The notes: generated from the sequence alone by a model not told the origin. DNA of 64,000 bases from Theropithecus gelada (GCF_003255815.1 NC_037681.1:82031191-82095190), one strand, 5' to 3'; counted from the stretch's first letter, positions 22,641-34,297 are shown. Numbers and translations: made by a program.

Positions 22641-23732
22641 CAGCTATCAAAATACTAACACATGAGTTTTGAATCTTGTCCTTCTAAGAATTTTGGTCAA
22701 GTTGTGCCTCTTTAAAAAATATTAACTAAAAATCAGAATCAAAGGCTTCAGAAAGGACAGCACAGCAGTAAAAAAAAAGACTGGATGGACTATTTCCTCA
22801 AAGAAAAGTGGGATAAAAACCTCTAGTAAGCTTTATTACATTTCATAATAATTTGCTTTAAAATAATTGTGTGTATATACACACAAATTTATACATATAT
22901 ATAATTTTATAACATGTATGCTACCAAGTGTTTGATCTAGGACCATCTGAAACAGTTGACCCAACTTACCACATTTAATTAAATCGTCATTAGGACAGAA
23001 ACTAGAAATTTTAGAGCACTGGTAACAGATCATTATTAACATAACAGAAACCTGGGAAACAACTATTACGAAAAGAAAATTTTAAAAGCACATATCTAAT
23101 AAATTATAGAATTTGGTATAAGGAGGTTACTCTTTTACTATATCTATGGGTATTTTTTGTTAGAATTTTCCTCAAAGACCTCACAAAACCATTGCTTTCA
23201 ACCAAGGAGTAACATAAAATACTGAAGAGTAATAACAAAGCACTTTAAAACAAAGTACAGGAGTGTAATTATGCCTACATTTAGAGATTACCATTTTTGA
23301 AAATAAGAAAGAACACTGATAAGCAAGTTTATTTTAGAAGCAGCAGATTCAGTATTGCTTATAGTTCTATATCATTAAGATATTTAGTTGGAAAAAATCT
23401 CTGTGAATTTCACATATCTAAGTCCCTAACGAAAACTATTTTCATCATCTTTCAATTACCAAGTTAAGATACTAAAGCACCATGTAGACGGTGTTTATGT
23501 AGATTAAATGTTTCAAGTTTGCCTGATGGGACTCTCTTTTGTTGAAAAAAGACTGAGATGACTTTTTCAGAATATTTAATATATTTTATATCATGTAAGA
23601 GATTAACAGTTTCTATACTGGATGATCACAGGCTAAGATTTTTAGAAGACAGAGCACAATCTGATTTTAAATACTCTTTTTTTCCCCCCACCTAGAGCAG
23701 GAGTGAATGAAAGTTTATCAAAAAGCTTTAGA

Positions 23733-24042
23733 GGCCGGGCACAGTGACTCACGCCTGTAATCCCAGCACTTTGGGAGGCCGAGGTGGGCGGATCATGAGG
23801 CCAGGAGATCGAGACCATCCTGGCTAAAAGGGTGAAACCCCATCTCTACTAAAAAATACAAAGAAAAAAATTAGCCAGGTGTGGTGGCAGGCGCCTGTAG
23901 TCCCAGCTACTCAGGAGGCTGAGGCAGGAGAATGGTGTGAACCGGGGAGGTAGAGCTTGCAGTGAGCCGAGATCGCGCCACTGCACTCCAGCCTGGGCTA
24001 CAGAGCAAGACTATCTCAAAAACAAAAACAACAACAAAAAAA
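23733..24042 (+). repeat. AluY
   Basis: GGCCGGGCACAGTGACTCAC start; CATGAGGCCAGGAGATCGAG and CATCCTGGCTAAAAGGGTGA; tail of AAAACAA units. Confidence 0.94.
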
Positions 24043-24439
24043 ACAACTTTTTAGAACAGTAAGGGAAGAAAGGAAAGAAAGAAGGACCGAAACTACAACT
24101 TGGAAGAAGGCCAAGTGGGTGACTTGAGAAACCAAGCGTGCCTGATTTAAAATATTCTTACAAAGAATTCTAACAGGGAAAACATCTGCCCTCAGGCTAT
24201 GTTTTCAAGCAAGTCTCCATTCGACCTGAAAATATCCCAGTAAAAGACTACTTACTACTTTCCACACGAAGAAAGAGAAGTATAAAGGTTACAGAACAAG
24301 TAAGCTAGAGAAAAGAGGCAGATTAAAACCAACAACAAAAAAATATAGTAGATTCTCTAATGGCCATAACTCTTCATTTCCCAGGATGCACAGGAAACAG
24401 AATGTGTAAGATATAAAATGAAATTTTACACCTCTCCTC

Positions 24440-24580
24440 CCCCCAGAAATGGAGTCTACTTCAATACCCCTTTAAATCTGGGATGCCCTTGTGAACTGCT
24501 TCAAGTAACAGAAAGCAGCACAATAGAATATGGCAGAATTATACTGTGACATCTCAAAGGCTGCATCTTAACTTACAAAA
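24440..24580 (+). repeat. MLT1-like LTR fragment
   Basis: ATGGAGTCTACTTCAATACC, CTTTAAATCTGGGATGCCCT and CACAATAGAATATGGCAGAA resemble the 5' part of an MLT1 LTR. It is short and diverged. Confidence 0.55.
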
Positions 24581-24719
24581 GAAAATACTATTATTTGAAA
24601 CTACTAATTACAGATAATTTGCTAAGCTTTTCTCTTGATGAAAGCAAATTCTGGTCTGTAGACTGTTTCTAAGAATGAAATTTAAAATTCCACGTGTTTC
24701 CTTTCCCTCAACTATTATT

Positions 24720-25031
24720 TATTTATTTTTATTTTTATTTATTTATTTTTTGAGGTGGAGTCTTGCTCTGTCGCCCAGGCTGGAGTGCAGTGGCTGGATC
24801 TCAGTTCACTGCAAGCTCCGCCTCTCGGCTTTACGCCATTCTCCTGCCTCAGCCTCCCGAGGAGCTGGGACTACAGGCACCTGCCACCTCGCCCGGCTAG
24901 TTTTTTGTATTTTTCAGTAGAGACGGGGTTTCACCAGGTTAGCCAGGATGGTCTCGATCTCGACCTCGCGATCCGCCCGTCTCGGCCTCCCAGAGTGCTG
25001 AGATTACAGGCTTGAGCCACCGCACCCGGCC
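24720..25031 (-). repeat. AluYR-type, antisense
   Basis: A (TTTA)n stretch precedes GTGGCTGGATCTCAGTTCAC on the plus strand. The linker reads CGGCTAGTTTTTTGTATTTT, the reverse of the AluYR linker. It ends GGCTTGAGCCACCGCACCCG. Confidence 0.9.
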
Positions 25032-25327
25032 AACTTTTATTAAGAGTCATAAAATAAGCATAGATCTATACCAGTAAAATGTTTAGATCACTACCAGTTT
25101 ACTTTCTGAGTTCAATGTACACATCTTTCCTTGACAGGATGAACTATATTGAGCAAATTTACAGAACAAATTGCTAAAAAAAAATGTTCTGGAGAAACAT
25201 TAAATAATTCTGGTGACAATAATGATTTTCTGCCAGCAAAAACTGTCTTCGTACTTATCAGTGAGAAACAGACTGCCAAGTTAAGTCTTGGTATTACTTA
25301 AAATTCACAACAGCTATTTTTACATAC

Positions 25328-25748
25328 CTCAATAGTAGGGTGAGTATTATGCTTGTAAGCGGTATATAAGGGAAACTGAATTTGAAAAATTTTTGCCACA
25401 CATAGTAAGAGTTTTTCCTTCTCATCTGTACTCCATAAACTAAAAGGATCAGAACTCTTTGAAGATTCCTCCTCAGTCAGATTACAAATTCTTGTAGAGT
25501 TTGATTTTTTTTCTATTGATTTTTGTCTTTCTGAACTTCCTTCATTACACTCTCTATCTATATTCAGTGGTTCCTCTGCTTGATTACTCTCATCTTGCCA
25601 CGTGGAGTCTATGTTAATAGTAGTACAATGTTTACAAAGCTGGTCCCGGAGCACTTGAACTTGGGCAATCACTAAGTTAATAAGTGCACACACTACTTGA
25701 TTAAAAATCTCCAAATGCTTATATTCCTTGAAGCAGCATAGACATTGC
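25328..25748 (-). CDS. USP34: USP34 exon 3 (residues ~44-184)
   Basis: The largest exon here, 421 bases, with one base of a split Arg codon and 140 codons. It begins QCLCCFKEYKHLEIFNQVVC and ends TAYKHNTHPTIE. The acceptor is TCTCTTATAG before GCAATGTC and the donor GAG|GTATGT; entry is in phase 2, exit in phase 0. It has three parts: a Cys-rich hydrophobic start (CLCC, VVCALINLVIAQVQVL), an acidic Ser/Glu/Lys-rich linker (about residues 90-140), and a helical end (EKLLLCVAKIFQIQFPLY). The linker looks disordered and carries several Ser-Glu/Ser-Asp sites. The frame runs past the donor for a few codons, but that part is intron. Confidence 0.97.
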
Positions 25749-26304
25749 CTATAAGAGAAAAAAAAAATGAATAAATTAGTAGAGCAGCAGTTATATTTTT
25801 TAATAAAAAATAATAAGGAAATACTAAGTTATTTCTAGACTTGCTTTTATTTTTTCCTTCCTGCTGTGGTACACCTTAATAACATAAAGATAGCATCGCA
25901 ACAACAACTGGTATCTTAGTATAAAGTCATCATGTTAGGTTTACAGCTATTATCTTCAGTTTTATGTATGGATTTGTCTGTCCTTCTACACAAGGAACTA
26001 TTTAAAAACAAGAATTGTGGCATTTTGTTTCTCCAGTATCAAGTACTCAATATATGTTGAGCAAGTTATTAGGAAACTGGCTGTAACAAAATATCTTACT
26101 AATAAAGCCAGCTATTTAATATAAGGAATTTTGTTGTCAACTAATAAAACAGCCACATTTTTAAGTTAATGTCCTTGAAGGCTATTTGGGAGGGGTGCTC
26201 TGACACTATCTGGTAAATCAAAAGTGTTTAGGCACAAAACACACACACACTCTCTTTCTCTCCCCAGCTCCTGTAAAATATACATATATATAAAAAACAG
26301 GATC

Positions 26305-26600
26305 GGCCGGGCGCGGTGACTCACGCCTGTAATCCCAGCACTTTGGAAGGTCCAGGCAGGTGGATCATTTGAGGTCAGGAGTTCGAAACCAGCCTGATCA
26401 ACATGATGAAACCCTGTCTCTACTAAAAATACAAAAAAAATTAGCCGGGTATGGTTGTGGGCACCTGTAATCCCAGTTACTTGGGAGGCTTAGGTAGGAG
26501 AATCACTTGAACCCAGGAGGCGGAGGTTGTAGTGAGCCAAGATTACACCACTGCACTCCAGCCTGGGCAACAAGACCAAAACACAGTCTCAAAAAAAAAA
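26305..26600 (+). repeat. AluS
   Basis: GGCCGGGCGCGGTGACTCAC start; left arm CATTTGAGGTCAGGAGTTCG; a (CA)n and TATATA stretch lies just upstream at 26240-26292. Confidence 0.93.
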
Positions 26601-26683
26601 GTATTACAAACAAATCCAGTTCTCCTTAGACATGTTCAGTTAGTAGCACAATGCCTGGCATATGTAGATAATTAAAAGGATCT

Positions 26684-26942
26684 CAGCCAGGTGGGGTGGC
26701 TCACACCTGTAATCCCAACACTCTGGGAGACCAAGGTGGGAGAATCACTTAAGTCCAGGAGCTCAAGACAAGCCAGGGCAACATAATGAGGCCTATCTCT
26801 ACAAAAAATAAAAGAATTAGCTAGGCATCGTGGCTTGTGCCTGCAGTCCCAGCTATTCGAGACGCTTGAGCCCAGGCGGCTGAGACAGCAGTGAGCCCTG
26901 ATCATGCCTGAGTGACAGAGCGAAATCATGTATCAAAAAAAG
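26684..26942 (+). repeat. AluJ, worn
   Basis: GCCAGGTGGGGTGGCTCACA start; CACTTAAGTCCAGGAGCTCA; the right arm has lost about 40 bases. Confidence 0.88.
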
Positions 26943-27129
26943 GCAGGGAATGGTCTGGTGAATCAATAGGTAATTTATACACACACAAGTACCTGGTTCT
27001 AATACTTGTATCCAATGACAGATGACAGCTAAGCAACTATAATCTATAATCTGCACCTAGTAATAGCATCAAAACATCTATATTGTAGTCTGAATAGATC
27101 ACCAATGCCCTGTATGATCAAGTGGAAAT

Positions 27130-27890
27130 AATTTTATTTCTCCAAGCGTGAATTTGAAGCACAGCCACAAATTACTTGATACTCTTCTGTGTAGATGGAA
27201 CTCACTTCTAGTGAATAGAATGTGGTAGAAGTGACAATGTGTGACATCTGAGACTAGGTCATAAAAGACACTGTCACTTCTGCCTTGCTCTCTTTTGGAT
27301 CACTTACTCTAGGGAAAGCCACCTATCATGGAAAAACACTCAAGCAGCCCTTTAGGAGTTCACAAGAGGAAGTACCAAGACCTCCCCATTAACAACCAGC
27401 ACTGAGGCCGGGTGAGGTGGTCCACGCCTGTAATCCCAGCACTTTGGGAGGCCGAGGTGGGTGGAACACCTGAAGTCAGGAGTTTGAGATCAGCCTGGCC
27501 AACATGGTGAAACCCCATCTCTACTAAAAATATAAAAATTAGCCAGGCGTGGTGGTGGGCACCTGTAATCCCAGCTACTTGGGATGCTGAGGCAAGAGAT
27601 CATGCCACTGTACTCCAGTCTGGGTGACAAAGCAAGATTCTGTCTCAAAAAATAAAAAAAAAAAAAAACCAGCACTAACCTGATCACTAACTAAAGCAAG
27701 CCAACTTGGAAGTATATCCTCCAGCCCCGCATGAGCCTTTACATGACTATCACAGGGCCAACATCCTGACTAAAACATTATGAGAAACTCAACCCAGAAC
27801 CGAACAGCTCAAGGAGTCCCAAATTCCTGTCCCATTGAAACTTTGAGGATAATAAATGTTTACTGCTGTTTTAAAATACAGTACTACTTT
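27130..27890 (+). repeat. MLT1-type LTR split by an Alu
   Basis: The left part is 27130-27404 (GTGAATAGAATGTGGTAGAA, TTGCTCTCTTTTGGATCAC). The right part is 27669-27890 (CAACCCAGAACCGAACAGCT, AATAAATGTTTACTGCTGTT). The Alu duplicated about AACCAGCACT at the junctions. Confidence 0.7.
27405..27668 (+). repeat. AluS with right-arm deletion, inserted in MLT1
   Basis: GGCCGGGTGAGGTGGTCCAC start. About 45 bases between GGCAAGAG and ATCATGCC of the right arm are missing. The host LTR sequence CCAGCACT repeats after the tail. Confidence 0.9.
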
Positions 27891-28135
27891 TGGAGCATTT
27901 CTGTCACACAGAAATATATAATTATATAAATATATATAAATAATGCATCACATCTTTTTTATCTGCGGCAAAATGAAAGGGTTTTTATTTTTACCTCTAA
28001 GACCTCTCCAGCTTTACAATTCTATAATATCACAACTCCCACAAGAAGAAAAATAAACACATTTCTCCTCCAATTCTTCTGATTAACAGCTTCTTCCTCC
28101 GATGTTTAGGAAAAATCAGGTTTAAAGTAAGAGGT

Positions 28136-28432
28136 CAGGCTGGGTGTGGTGGCTCACGCCTGTAATCCCAGCACTTTGGGAGGCTGAGGCAGACAGATCA
28201 CTTAAGGTCAGGAGTTTGAGACCAGCCTGGCCAACATGGTGAAATCTCATCTCTACTAAAAATAAAAAATTAGATGGGCATGGTAGTCTACCTGTAATCC
28301 TAGATACTAAGGAGGCTGAGACAGGAAAGTCACTTGAACTTGGGGGGCGGAGGTTGCAGCGAGCCGAGATAGCACCCCTGCACTCCAGCCCGGGCGACAG
28401 AGTGAGACTCTCTCTCTCAAAACACATACAAA
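28136..28432 (+). repeat. AluS
   Basis: GGCTGGGTGTGGTGGCTCAC start; CACTTAAGGTCAGGAGTTTG; ends CTCTCTCTCAAAACACATAC. Confidence 0.93.
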
Positions 28433-28465
28433 ACCAAAGTGAGAGGTCATATAAACTTGAGTGTC

Positions 28466-28757
28466 AGGCAGGTGCACTGTCTCAGCCTGTAATCCCAGCA
28501 CTTTGGGAAGCCAAAGTGGGCATATCACTAGAGGCCAGGAGTTCGAGACCAGCCTGGCCAATATAGCAAAACCTCGTCTCTACTAAAAATACGAAAATTA
28601 GCTGGGCGTGGTGACAAACACCTGTAATCCCACCTACTCAGGAGGCTGAGGCACAAGAATTGTCTGAACCTGGGAGGCGGAAGTTGCAGTGAGCCAAGAT
28701 TGCACCACTGTACTCCAGCCTGGGTGATAGAGGCAGACTGTCTCAAAAAACATAAAA
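28466..28757 (+). repeat. AluS
   Basis: GGCAGGTGCACTGTCTCAGC start; left arm CACTAGAGGCCAGGAGTTCG; short A tail. Confidence 0.92.
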
Positions 28758-28787
28758 AACTTAGAAAAATCAGGTTCAAAGAGGTCA

Positions 28788-28857
28788 GGCCAGGTGTGGT
28801 GGCTCATGCCTGTAAGCACTTTGGGAGGCTGAGGCAGGCAGATCATTTACTAAAAAT
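28788..28857 (+). repeat. Alu head fragment
   Basis: Only the first ~70 bases of an Alu, from GGCCAGGTGTGGTGGCTCAT to GCAGATCATTTACTAAAAAT. It lacks the CCCAGC of the usual GTAATCCCAGCAC. Confidence 0.85.
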
Positions 28858-28949
28858 GGAATCTGAAATCCCAGAAAACAATCTTGAAGTCAGATTTGGA
28901 TGGAGAAAGCCAAAGATTCAGCCAAATTTACTTTTAAAATAAGTGTTAG

Positions 28950-29330
28950 GGCCAGGTGCAGTGGCTCTTGTCTGTAATGCCAGCACTTTGGGAGGCCAAG
29001 GCAGGTGGATCACTTGAGGTCAGGAGTTTGAGACCAGCCTGGTCAACATCGTGAAACCCCATCTCTACTAAAAATACAAAAATTAGCCAGGTGTGGTGGC
29101 GGGTGCAATTCCAGCTACTTGGGAGGCAGAGACAGGATAATTGCTTGAACCCAGGAAGCGGAGGTTGCAGTGAGCCAAGACTGCCACTGCACTCCAGCCT
29201 GGGCAACAGAGCGAGACTCCATCTCTAAAATAAATAAAATTTAAAAAATTAAATTAAAAAATAAAATAAAATAAAATAAAAACAAAACAAAACAAAAATA
29301 AAAATAAAAATAAAAATAAAATAAAAATGT
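28950..29330 (+). repeat. AluS with long (AAAAT)n/(CAAAA)n tail
   Basis: The body is 28950-29226. The A tail has grown into about 100 bases of AAAAT and CAAAA repeats (29227-29330), a polymorphism-prone microsatellite. Confidence 0.93.
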
Positions 29331-29618
29331 TAGACAATGAGCATTAAACTGCTTGGTAATGGACCTAAACCTGATGATCTTCAAAGACAAAAATTATGTC
29401 AACAAAGTAACAAAAGAAACTGGGTCTGGGTCCTTCCAGACCCAAAATAAACAAGTTCAAAAGGAGTTGTGAGTCTCATGAGGGAACACACACGTACACA
29501 AATATACGTATTTTTTAAAAAACTGTATATTACGCAAATAATATTTTTCATTCTATTACACTCAATTCTGAGAAGTCTAGGCATGTGAATTCTCAATACA
29601 GCATTTCCCTCTGTGTAT

Positions 29619-30123
29619 CAATGGTTTCCAACCTTTTTGGCACCACGGACCCGTTTTGTGGAAGATAATTTCTCCCAGGACCCAGAGGACTTTGGGATGA
29701 TTCAAGCACATTACATTTATTGTGCATGTTATAGTATCACACTGTAATATATAATGAAATAATTATACAACTCACCATAATGTAGCATTAGTGGGAGCCC
29801 TGAGCTTGTTTTCCTACAACTAGATGGTACCATCTGGGGGTGACAGGAGACAGCGATAGATCATCAAGCATTATATTCTCATGAGGAGTGTGCAACCTAG
29901 ATCCCTCACATGCACAGTTCACAACAGGATTCACGCTCCTGTGAGAATCTGATGCTGCCACTGATCTGACAGGAGGTGGAGTTCAGGTGGTAATGTGAGC
30001 AATGGAGAATGGCTGTAAATACAGATGAAGCTTCACTCACTCATCTGCCCTTCACCTCCTGCTGTGTGGCCCGGTTCCTAACTGGGTACCAGTGTGCGGC
30101 CCAGGGGCTGGGGACCCTTGCTG
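29619..30123. mobile_element. MER1-type hAT-Charlie DNA transposon (non-autonomous)
   Basis: It runs from CAATGGTTTCCAACCTTTTT to GGGGCTGGGGACCCTTGCTG, imperfect inverted ends of the CAGGGGTCCCCAACC kind. Inside are GATTCAAGCACATTACATTT, TAATATATAATGAAATAATT, GAGCTTGTTTTCCTACAACT and CATCTGGGGGTGACAGGAGA, blocks I recognise from MER1. At about 505 bases it is near full length for the longer form. It has no transposase. Recognised from memory, so the exact subfamily is uncertain. Confidence 0.8.
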
Positions 30124-30403
30124 TACTTTGTATCCAAAATGCAAGGCAGAAAGGTGTTTTAAATAAAAACATCACTTTCAGTCAAAACCAGCTTGAATTT
30201 TTTTTAGCTACAAGCTTCACGAAAACCAGCTTGATTTTACACATAAACTTACTTGTTCTCTATTCCAAATCCTACTACAAATATACTAAAGAACACTCTA
30301 CAAAAATAGAAATAATGAAACAGAAGATGACAGCTATCAACACACTTTGAGTGACAGAAAAGGGAAAAACAGTAAGTAATTCAGAGTGAAAGAAATAAAG
30401 TTC

Positions 30404-31579
30404 TTTTTTTGGGGGGGTGTTTTCATGGGTTTTTGTTTTGTTTATTTCAAATACTGAAAAAGTCCTTTGGGCTCTGTGGGGTTCCCCATGCTTATGGCTC
30501 CTTTCTCCCACACTCACCGCTCCCCACAGCAAATCTATTTCAAGGACAGTACTTTTTAAAATGATTAACGTTGAGTTCTCAACTAGCTCTGCAGAACCAG
30601 AGGAGCTGTTTGCATCTGTCTGTACAGATGGAGTTTCTTTCATCTGACACCAGGTCTCTAACCACACTGAAACAAGACATTTATCTACAGAGCTCAACTA
30701 GAACTCCTCTTCATTAGTCCACTCCACTTCCTTCCCCTCACACCTACCCCACACCAGCCACGTGGTTAAGAAGGATAGTCAGGAATGTGTTTTTTACTAA
30801 CTCCAAGCCCTAATTCATATTCCTCCGTATCTCCCACCCCCACCCCCAGAATTTCATTGAGATTTCTCCCAATTGTTATTTGGAAAAAAGGTAAAACAAA
30901 AAAGGTTCAAGGTCTTGGTGCTCAGCCCAAGGGGCTCCACGTGCCAGGGACACCAACGTGCAAGGGCTGCTGCCTCTCCAGCCTGCACCCGAGCCACCTC
31001 CTGACCCCTGGCTGCAAAAGCAAGAAGGGGCAGGAGCCAGCACAGGACTCAGGTGTGGGGCGGGGGGGAGGGGGGCAGCGTCTCAGGATCTGGCGGAGCC
31101 CCAGGCAGCATCGTTCAACTTGGCCACCCGCAAGCTTGCTGGTGACGCGCGAGGACTTTCTCTGGGGCAGATCCTGTGGGGTGGGGATGTGGTCACCAGT
31201 CACCAGGTTCTTATCTGGTCCTGTACGGGGCAGCTGCTTATTCTTCATCTCGGCTTTGGCCATGTTGTAGCCTCCTGAGTCAAATTACTTTTGCCCTTTC
31301 TGGAGTCTCTTCATGAGGAAGTCGGAGCCTCCAGGCTTTTGTCCTAGGCTTGGGTATTTGGCCTTTAGCTTTGCCTCTTCAGCTCTCTCAGGGAGAATAC
31401 CTTCTTTCTCCTGCATGTCCCGCTTCTCCTTGCCGATCTCCTCCGCAGGGTTCTCTTCTTCTTTCTGGGACATGGCGGGACCGGGACTGGAGTGTAGGGG
31501 GCCCAGGAAGGCAACTAGAGAAGGGAAGGGGGAGGGGAAACGGGGACAACCTGCGCTGCTGCTTCGGCTCCTGCCACTC
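30404..31579 (-). pseudogene. ENSA: ENSA (alpha-endosulfine) processed pseudogene
   Basis: An intronless minus-strand copy of ENSA mRNA with 5'UTR, coding region and 3'UTR. ENSA is a small phosphoprotein inhibitor of PP2A-B55 acting at mitotic entry. The frame starts at 31473 (MSQKEEENPAEEIGKEKRDM) and matches ENSA through GQKPGGSDFLMKRLQKGQK. The Tyr codon there is now TAA (31285-31287). The same frame then resumes with FDSGGYNMAKAEMKNKQLP and runs to SKLAGGQVE, where the normal TGA has become CGA (31111-31113). An AATAAA (30441-30446) precedes a residual A tract. A 16-bp target duplication with two mismatches flanks it (30388-30403 GAAAGAAATAAAGTTC; 31580-31595 GAAAGGAATAAACTTC). Not a working gene. 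Confidence 0.96.
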
Positions 31580-31644
31580 GAAAGGAATAAACTTCTAACT
31601 AGCTATGAAAGAGATTTACAAAGAAAAAGAAAAATCAGCCCCAC

Positions 31645-31740
31645 AGGTCAAGGCTGCAGTGAGCTAGACTATGCCACTGCACTCTAGCCCAGTGACAGAT
31701 CGAGACGCTGTCTGGAAAAAAAAAAAAAAAAAAAGAAAAG
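31645..31740 (+). repeat. Alu right-arm fragment
   Basis: GTCAAGGCTGCAGTGAGCTA to a long A tail with AAAG repeats. The left arm and most of the right arm are absent. Confidence 0.85.
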
Positions 31741-32212
31741 AAAGGGAAAAAAACTGAAAGCAAGATAAGTGAAATATATGACTTAAATAGTAAACCTCCT
31801 CAAGTACCTTTCCTATCTGGTACCCCAACCACCAGACTAACATATCGCAAAGCCAAAGATTGAAAGATACTTCTTTTAAATGTCTTTTTGTAGCTCTTTC
31901 CAAGTTTATTTCTTTCACTCTGAGTTACTATTTGTCCCTTTTCTGTCATCCAAACTACGCTGATAGTTGTCATCTTTCGTCCCATGCTTTCTGTCCTAGA
32001 GTGTTCTTAGTTTAGTGTATTTGTGGTATGGTTTGGAATAGAAAAAGCCCATTTAGCCCCAACAAGAAAGCCTACTCACCATTTAACCATCATACAGTGG
32101 TGGCCAACATCTGAGATGCCCTGACCACAGAGACCTTCAAATTCACTGTTTAGTACTCCTCTCATAACCAAGAAAGAATAACAATAATAAGATTTGCAAG
32201 AAAAATTTTATC

Positions 32213-32470
32213 AACACTTTGGGAGACGAGGTAGGCAGATCACCTGAGGTCAGAAGCTTGAGACCAGCCTGACCAACATGGAGAAACCCTGTCTCTACTA
32301 AAAATACAAAATCTGCTGGGCATGGTGGTACATGCCTGTAATCCCAGCTACTCGGGAGGCTGAGGCAGGAGAACCACCTGAACCCAGGAGGCAGAGGTTG
32401 CAGTGAGCCAAGATCACGCTATTGCACTCCAGCCTAGGCAACAAGAGTGAAACTGTCTCAAAAAAAAGGA
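32213..32470 (+). repeat. AluS, 5'-truncated
   Basis: Begins CAACACTTTGGGAGACGAGG; followed by an AAAG/AAAAG-rich purine tract to about 32505. Confidence 0.92.
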
Positions 32471-32853
32471 AAAAAAAAGAAAAGAAAAAAGAAAGGAAAA
32501 GAAATTTAGCGGAAATAGATAAAACACAAAAAGAAAAAAAAAGACTTTAGCTGTAATTTATATCCTGAGAGATATAAGATATTAGATTACTGAAATAAGA
32601 ATGAAATGTTATGAAAATATAAATTCAGATTACAAAACAGAGCATTTTTTTGGTCAGTGAGCCAAAATAATAACAAAATTCAGAGCACTGTAATGTACAC
32701 AAATACATGTCATATACCTTTTTGCATATACATCATTTACAATTTAAAAACCGATTAAAATTATAGCAATTTGTAAAATTCAACAAAAGGTCCGCAAAAG
32801 GCAAAAATGAAATCTCCCACAAAATAGAAAGAAAATATGAATAATGGAGAGAA

Positions 32854-33153
32854 AAGACTTGGTGCAGTGGCTCACACCTGTAATCCCAGCACTTTAGGAG
32901 GCTAAGGTGGGATGACTGCTTGAACCGAGGAGTTCAAGACCAACCTGGGCAACATCACGAGACCTCCTCTCTACAATAAAAAAATATATTAGCTGAGTAT
33001 AATGGCATATGCCTGTGGTCCCAGCTACTTGGGAGGCTGAGGTGGGAAAATCACTTGAGCCCAGGAAGTTGAGGCCACAGTGAGCCATAATCACGCTACT
33101 GCACTCCAACCTTAGCAACACAGCAATCCCATCTCAAAAAAAAAAAAAAAAGG
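32854..33153 (+). repeat. AluJ
   Basis: GACTTGGTGCAGTGGCTCAC start; left arm CTGCTTGAACCGAGGAGTTC; tail of 17 A. Confidence 0.92.
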
Positions 33154-33358
33154 GTGAATATGAAAAGGAAGTAATCAAGAAGGGTACAATATCTCACTAA
33201 TATAGTTCCAGGAAGTGAGAGCAATAAATACAGAATTAAGGAAATTATGAAATAAAATTTTCACAACCAAAAGGCCCACCAAAACAGAACATTGCTGAAG
33301 CTGAGGAGGGATACAGATCCTAAAAGCTTTCAGGGAGGGTGATGAAGAGTATGAAGGA

Positions 33359-33640
33359 GGCCGGGCGTGGTGGCTCATGCCTGTACACCCAGCACTTTGG
33401 GAGGCTGAGGCAGGCAGATCACGAGGTCAGGAGATAGAGACCATCCATGGTGAAACCCCGACTCTACTAAAAATACAAAAGTTAGCTGGGTGTGGTGGTA
33501 CATGCCTGTAGTTCAAGATACTCAGGAGGCTGAGGCAGGAGAATTGCTTGAACCTGGAAGGCGGAAGTTGCAGCGAGCCAAGATCACGCCGTTGCACTCC
33601 AGCCTGGCAACAGAGCGAGACTCTGTCTCAAAAAAATTTA
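33359..33640 (+). repeat. AluSc/Y-like with left-arm deletion
   Basis: GGCCGGGCGTGGTGGCTCAT start. CATCC joins directly to ATGGTGAAAC, so about 12 bases (CTGGCTAACA-like) are lost. Confidence 0.92.
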
Positions 33641-33666
33641 AAAAGTAAAAAATAAAAAAAATAAAA

Positions 33667-33990
33667 GAGGCCAAGTGCAGTGGCTCACGCCTGTAATCCT
33701 AGCACTTTGGGAGGCCAAGGTGGGTGGACTGCCTGAGCTCAAGAGTTCAAGACCAGCCCAGACAACATGGTGAAATCCCGTCTCTACTAAAATACAAAAG
33801 AAATTAGCCAGGTGTGGCAGCGTGCGCCTGTAGTCCCAGCTATTCAGGAGGCTGAGGCAGGAGAACTGCTTGGACCCAGGAGGCGGAGGCTGCAGTGAGC
33901 CAAGATCACGTCACTGCACTCCAGCACTCCAGCCTGGGCTACAGAGTGAGACTCCATCTCTACAAAAATAAATAAATAATTTTAAAAAAC
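33667..33990 (+). repeat. AluS/J
   Basis: GGCCAAGTGCAGTGGCTCAC start. The right arm has a 10-base tandem duplication, CTCCAGCACTCCAGCCTGGG. An (AAAT)n tail follows. Confidence 0.92.
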
Positions 33991-34297
33991 AAAAGAGTAT
34001 CAAGGAAAAGCACAGAAATAAAAAGGGCTACTGCTTCTCCAAAGCAATACTGGAACCTAGAATACAATGGATCAATATTACCGAAATTCTGCAAGCAATT
34101 TTCCACCTATAATTCTGTATCCAATAAGACCTACCAGTAAGTATAAGGGTAGGACAGACATTTCAGGTCTGGAAGGTCTAATAAACATTTGTCTCCCCAT
34201 GTATCCTCTCTCAGAAAAGATGTCCTCCACAACAAGGAAGTAAACTAAAAAGATGACAAAATGGAATCCAGGAAACTTGGAGATCCAAGAAAGGAGA

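Larger units (their letters stand above)
15034..25327 (-). other. USP34: USP34 intron 3
   Basis: A 10.3 kb intron, very Alu-rich between 15.3 and 22.3 kb. Stretches without recognised repeats are 15034-15305, 16471-16669, 18688-19120, 19402-19628, 20410-20603, 22641-23732 (about 1.1 kb), 24043-24440 and 25032-25327. They are AT-rich and I see no gene in them. Confidence 0.85.
30255..32048. repeat. Old inverted repeat, arms about 200 bp, enclosing the ENSA retrocopy
   Basis: The right arm (about 31870-32048) reads TTTATTTCTTTCACTCTGAG ... CCCTTTTCTGTCA ... TAGAGTGTTCTTAG ... GTTTGGAATAG. The reverse complement of 30255-30403 reads TTTATTTCTTTCACTCTGAA ... CCCTTTTCTGTCA ... TAGAGTGTTCTTTAG ... 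ATTTGGAATAG, roughly three quarters identical. Weaker similarity continues at 31596-31640. The ENSA copy and a partial Alu were inserted later between the arms. The family of the arm sequence is unknown to me. Confidence 0.7.

Noticed and set aside
29227..29330. AT-rich tract as a replication origin or matrix site
   Set aside because: It is the expanded A tail of the adjacent Alu. Nothing further supports a function.
30009..30350. 113-codon plus-strand frame
   Set aside because: It begins inside the MER1 transposon and runs into unique flank. The element encodes no protein.
30275..30697. 140-codon minus-strand frame
   Set aside because: It crosses the ENSA pseudogene 3'UTR, its A tract and the flanking DNA, so it cannot be a real gene.
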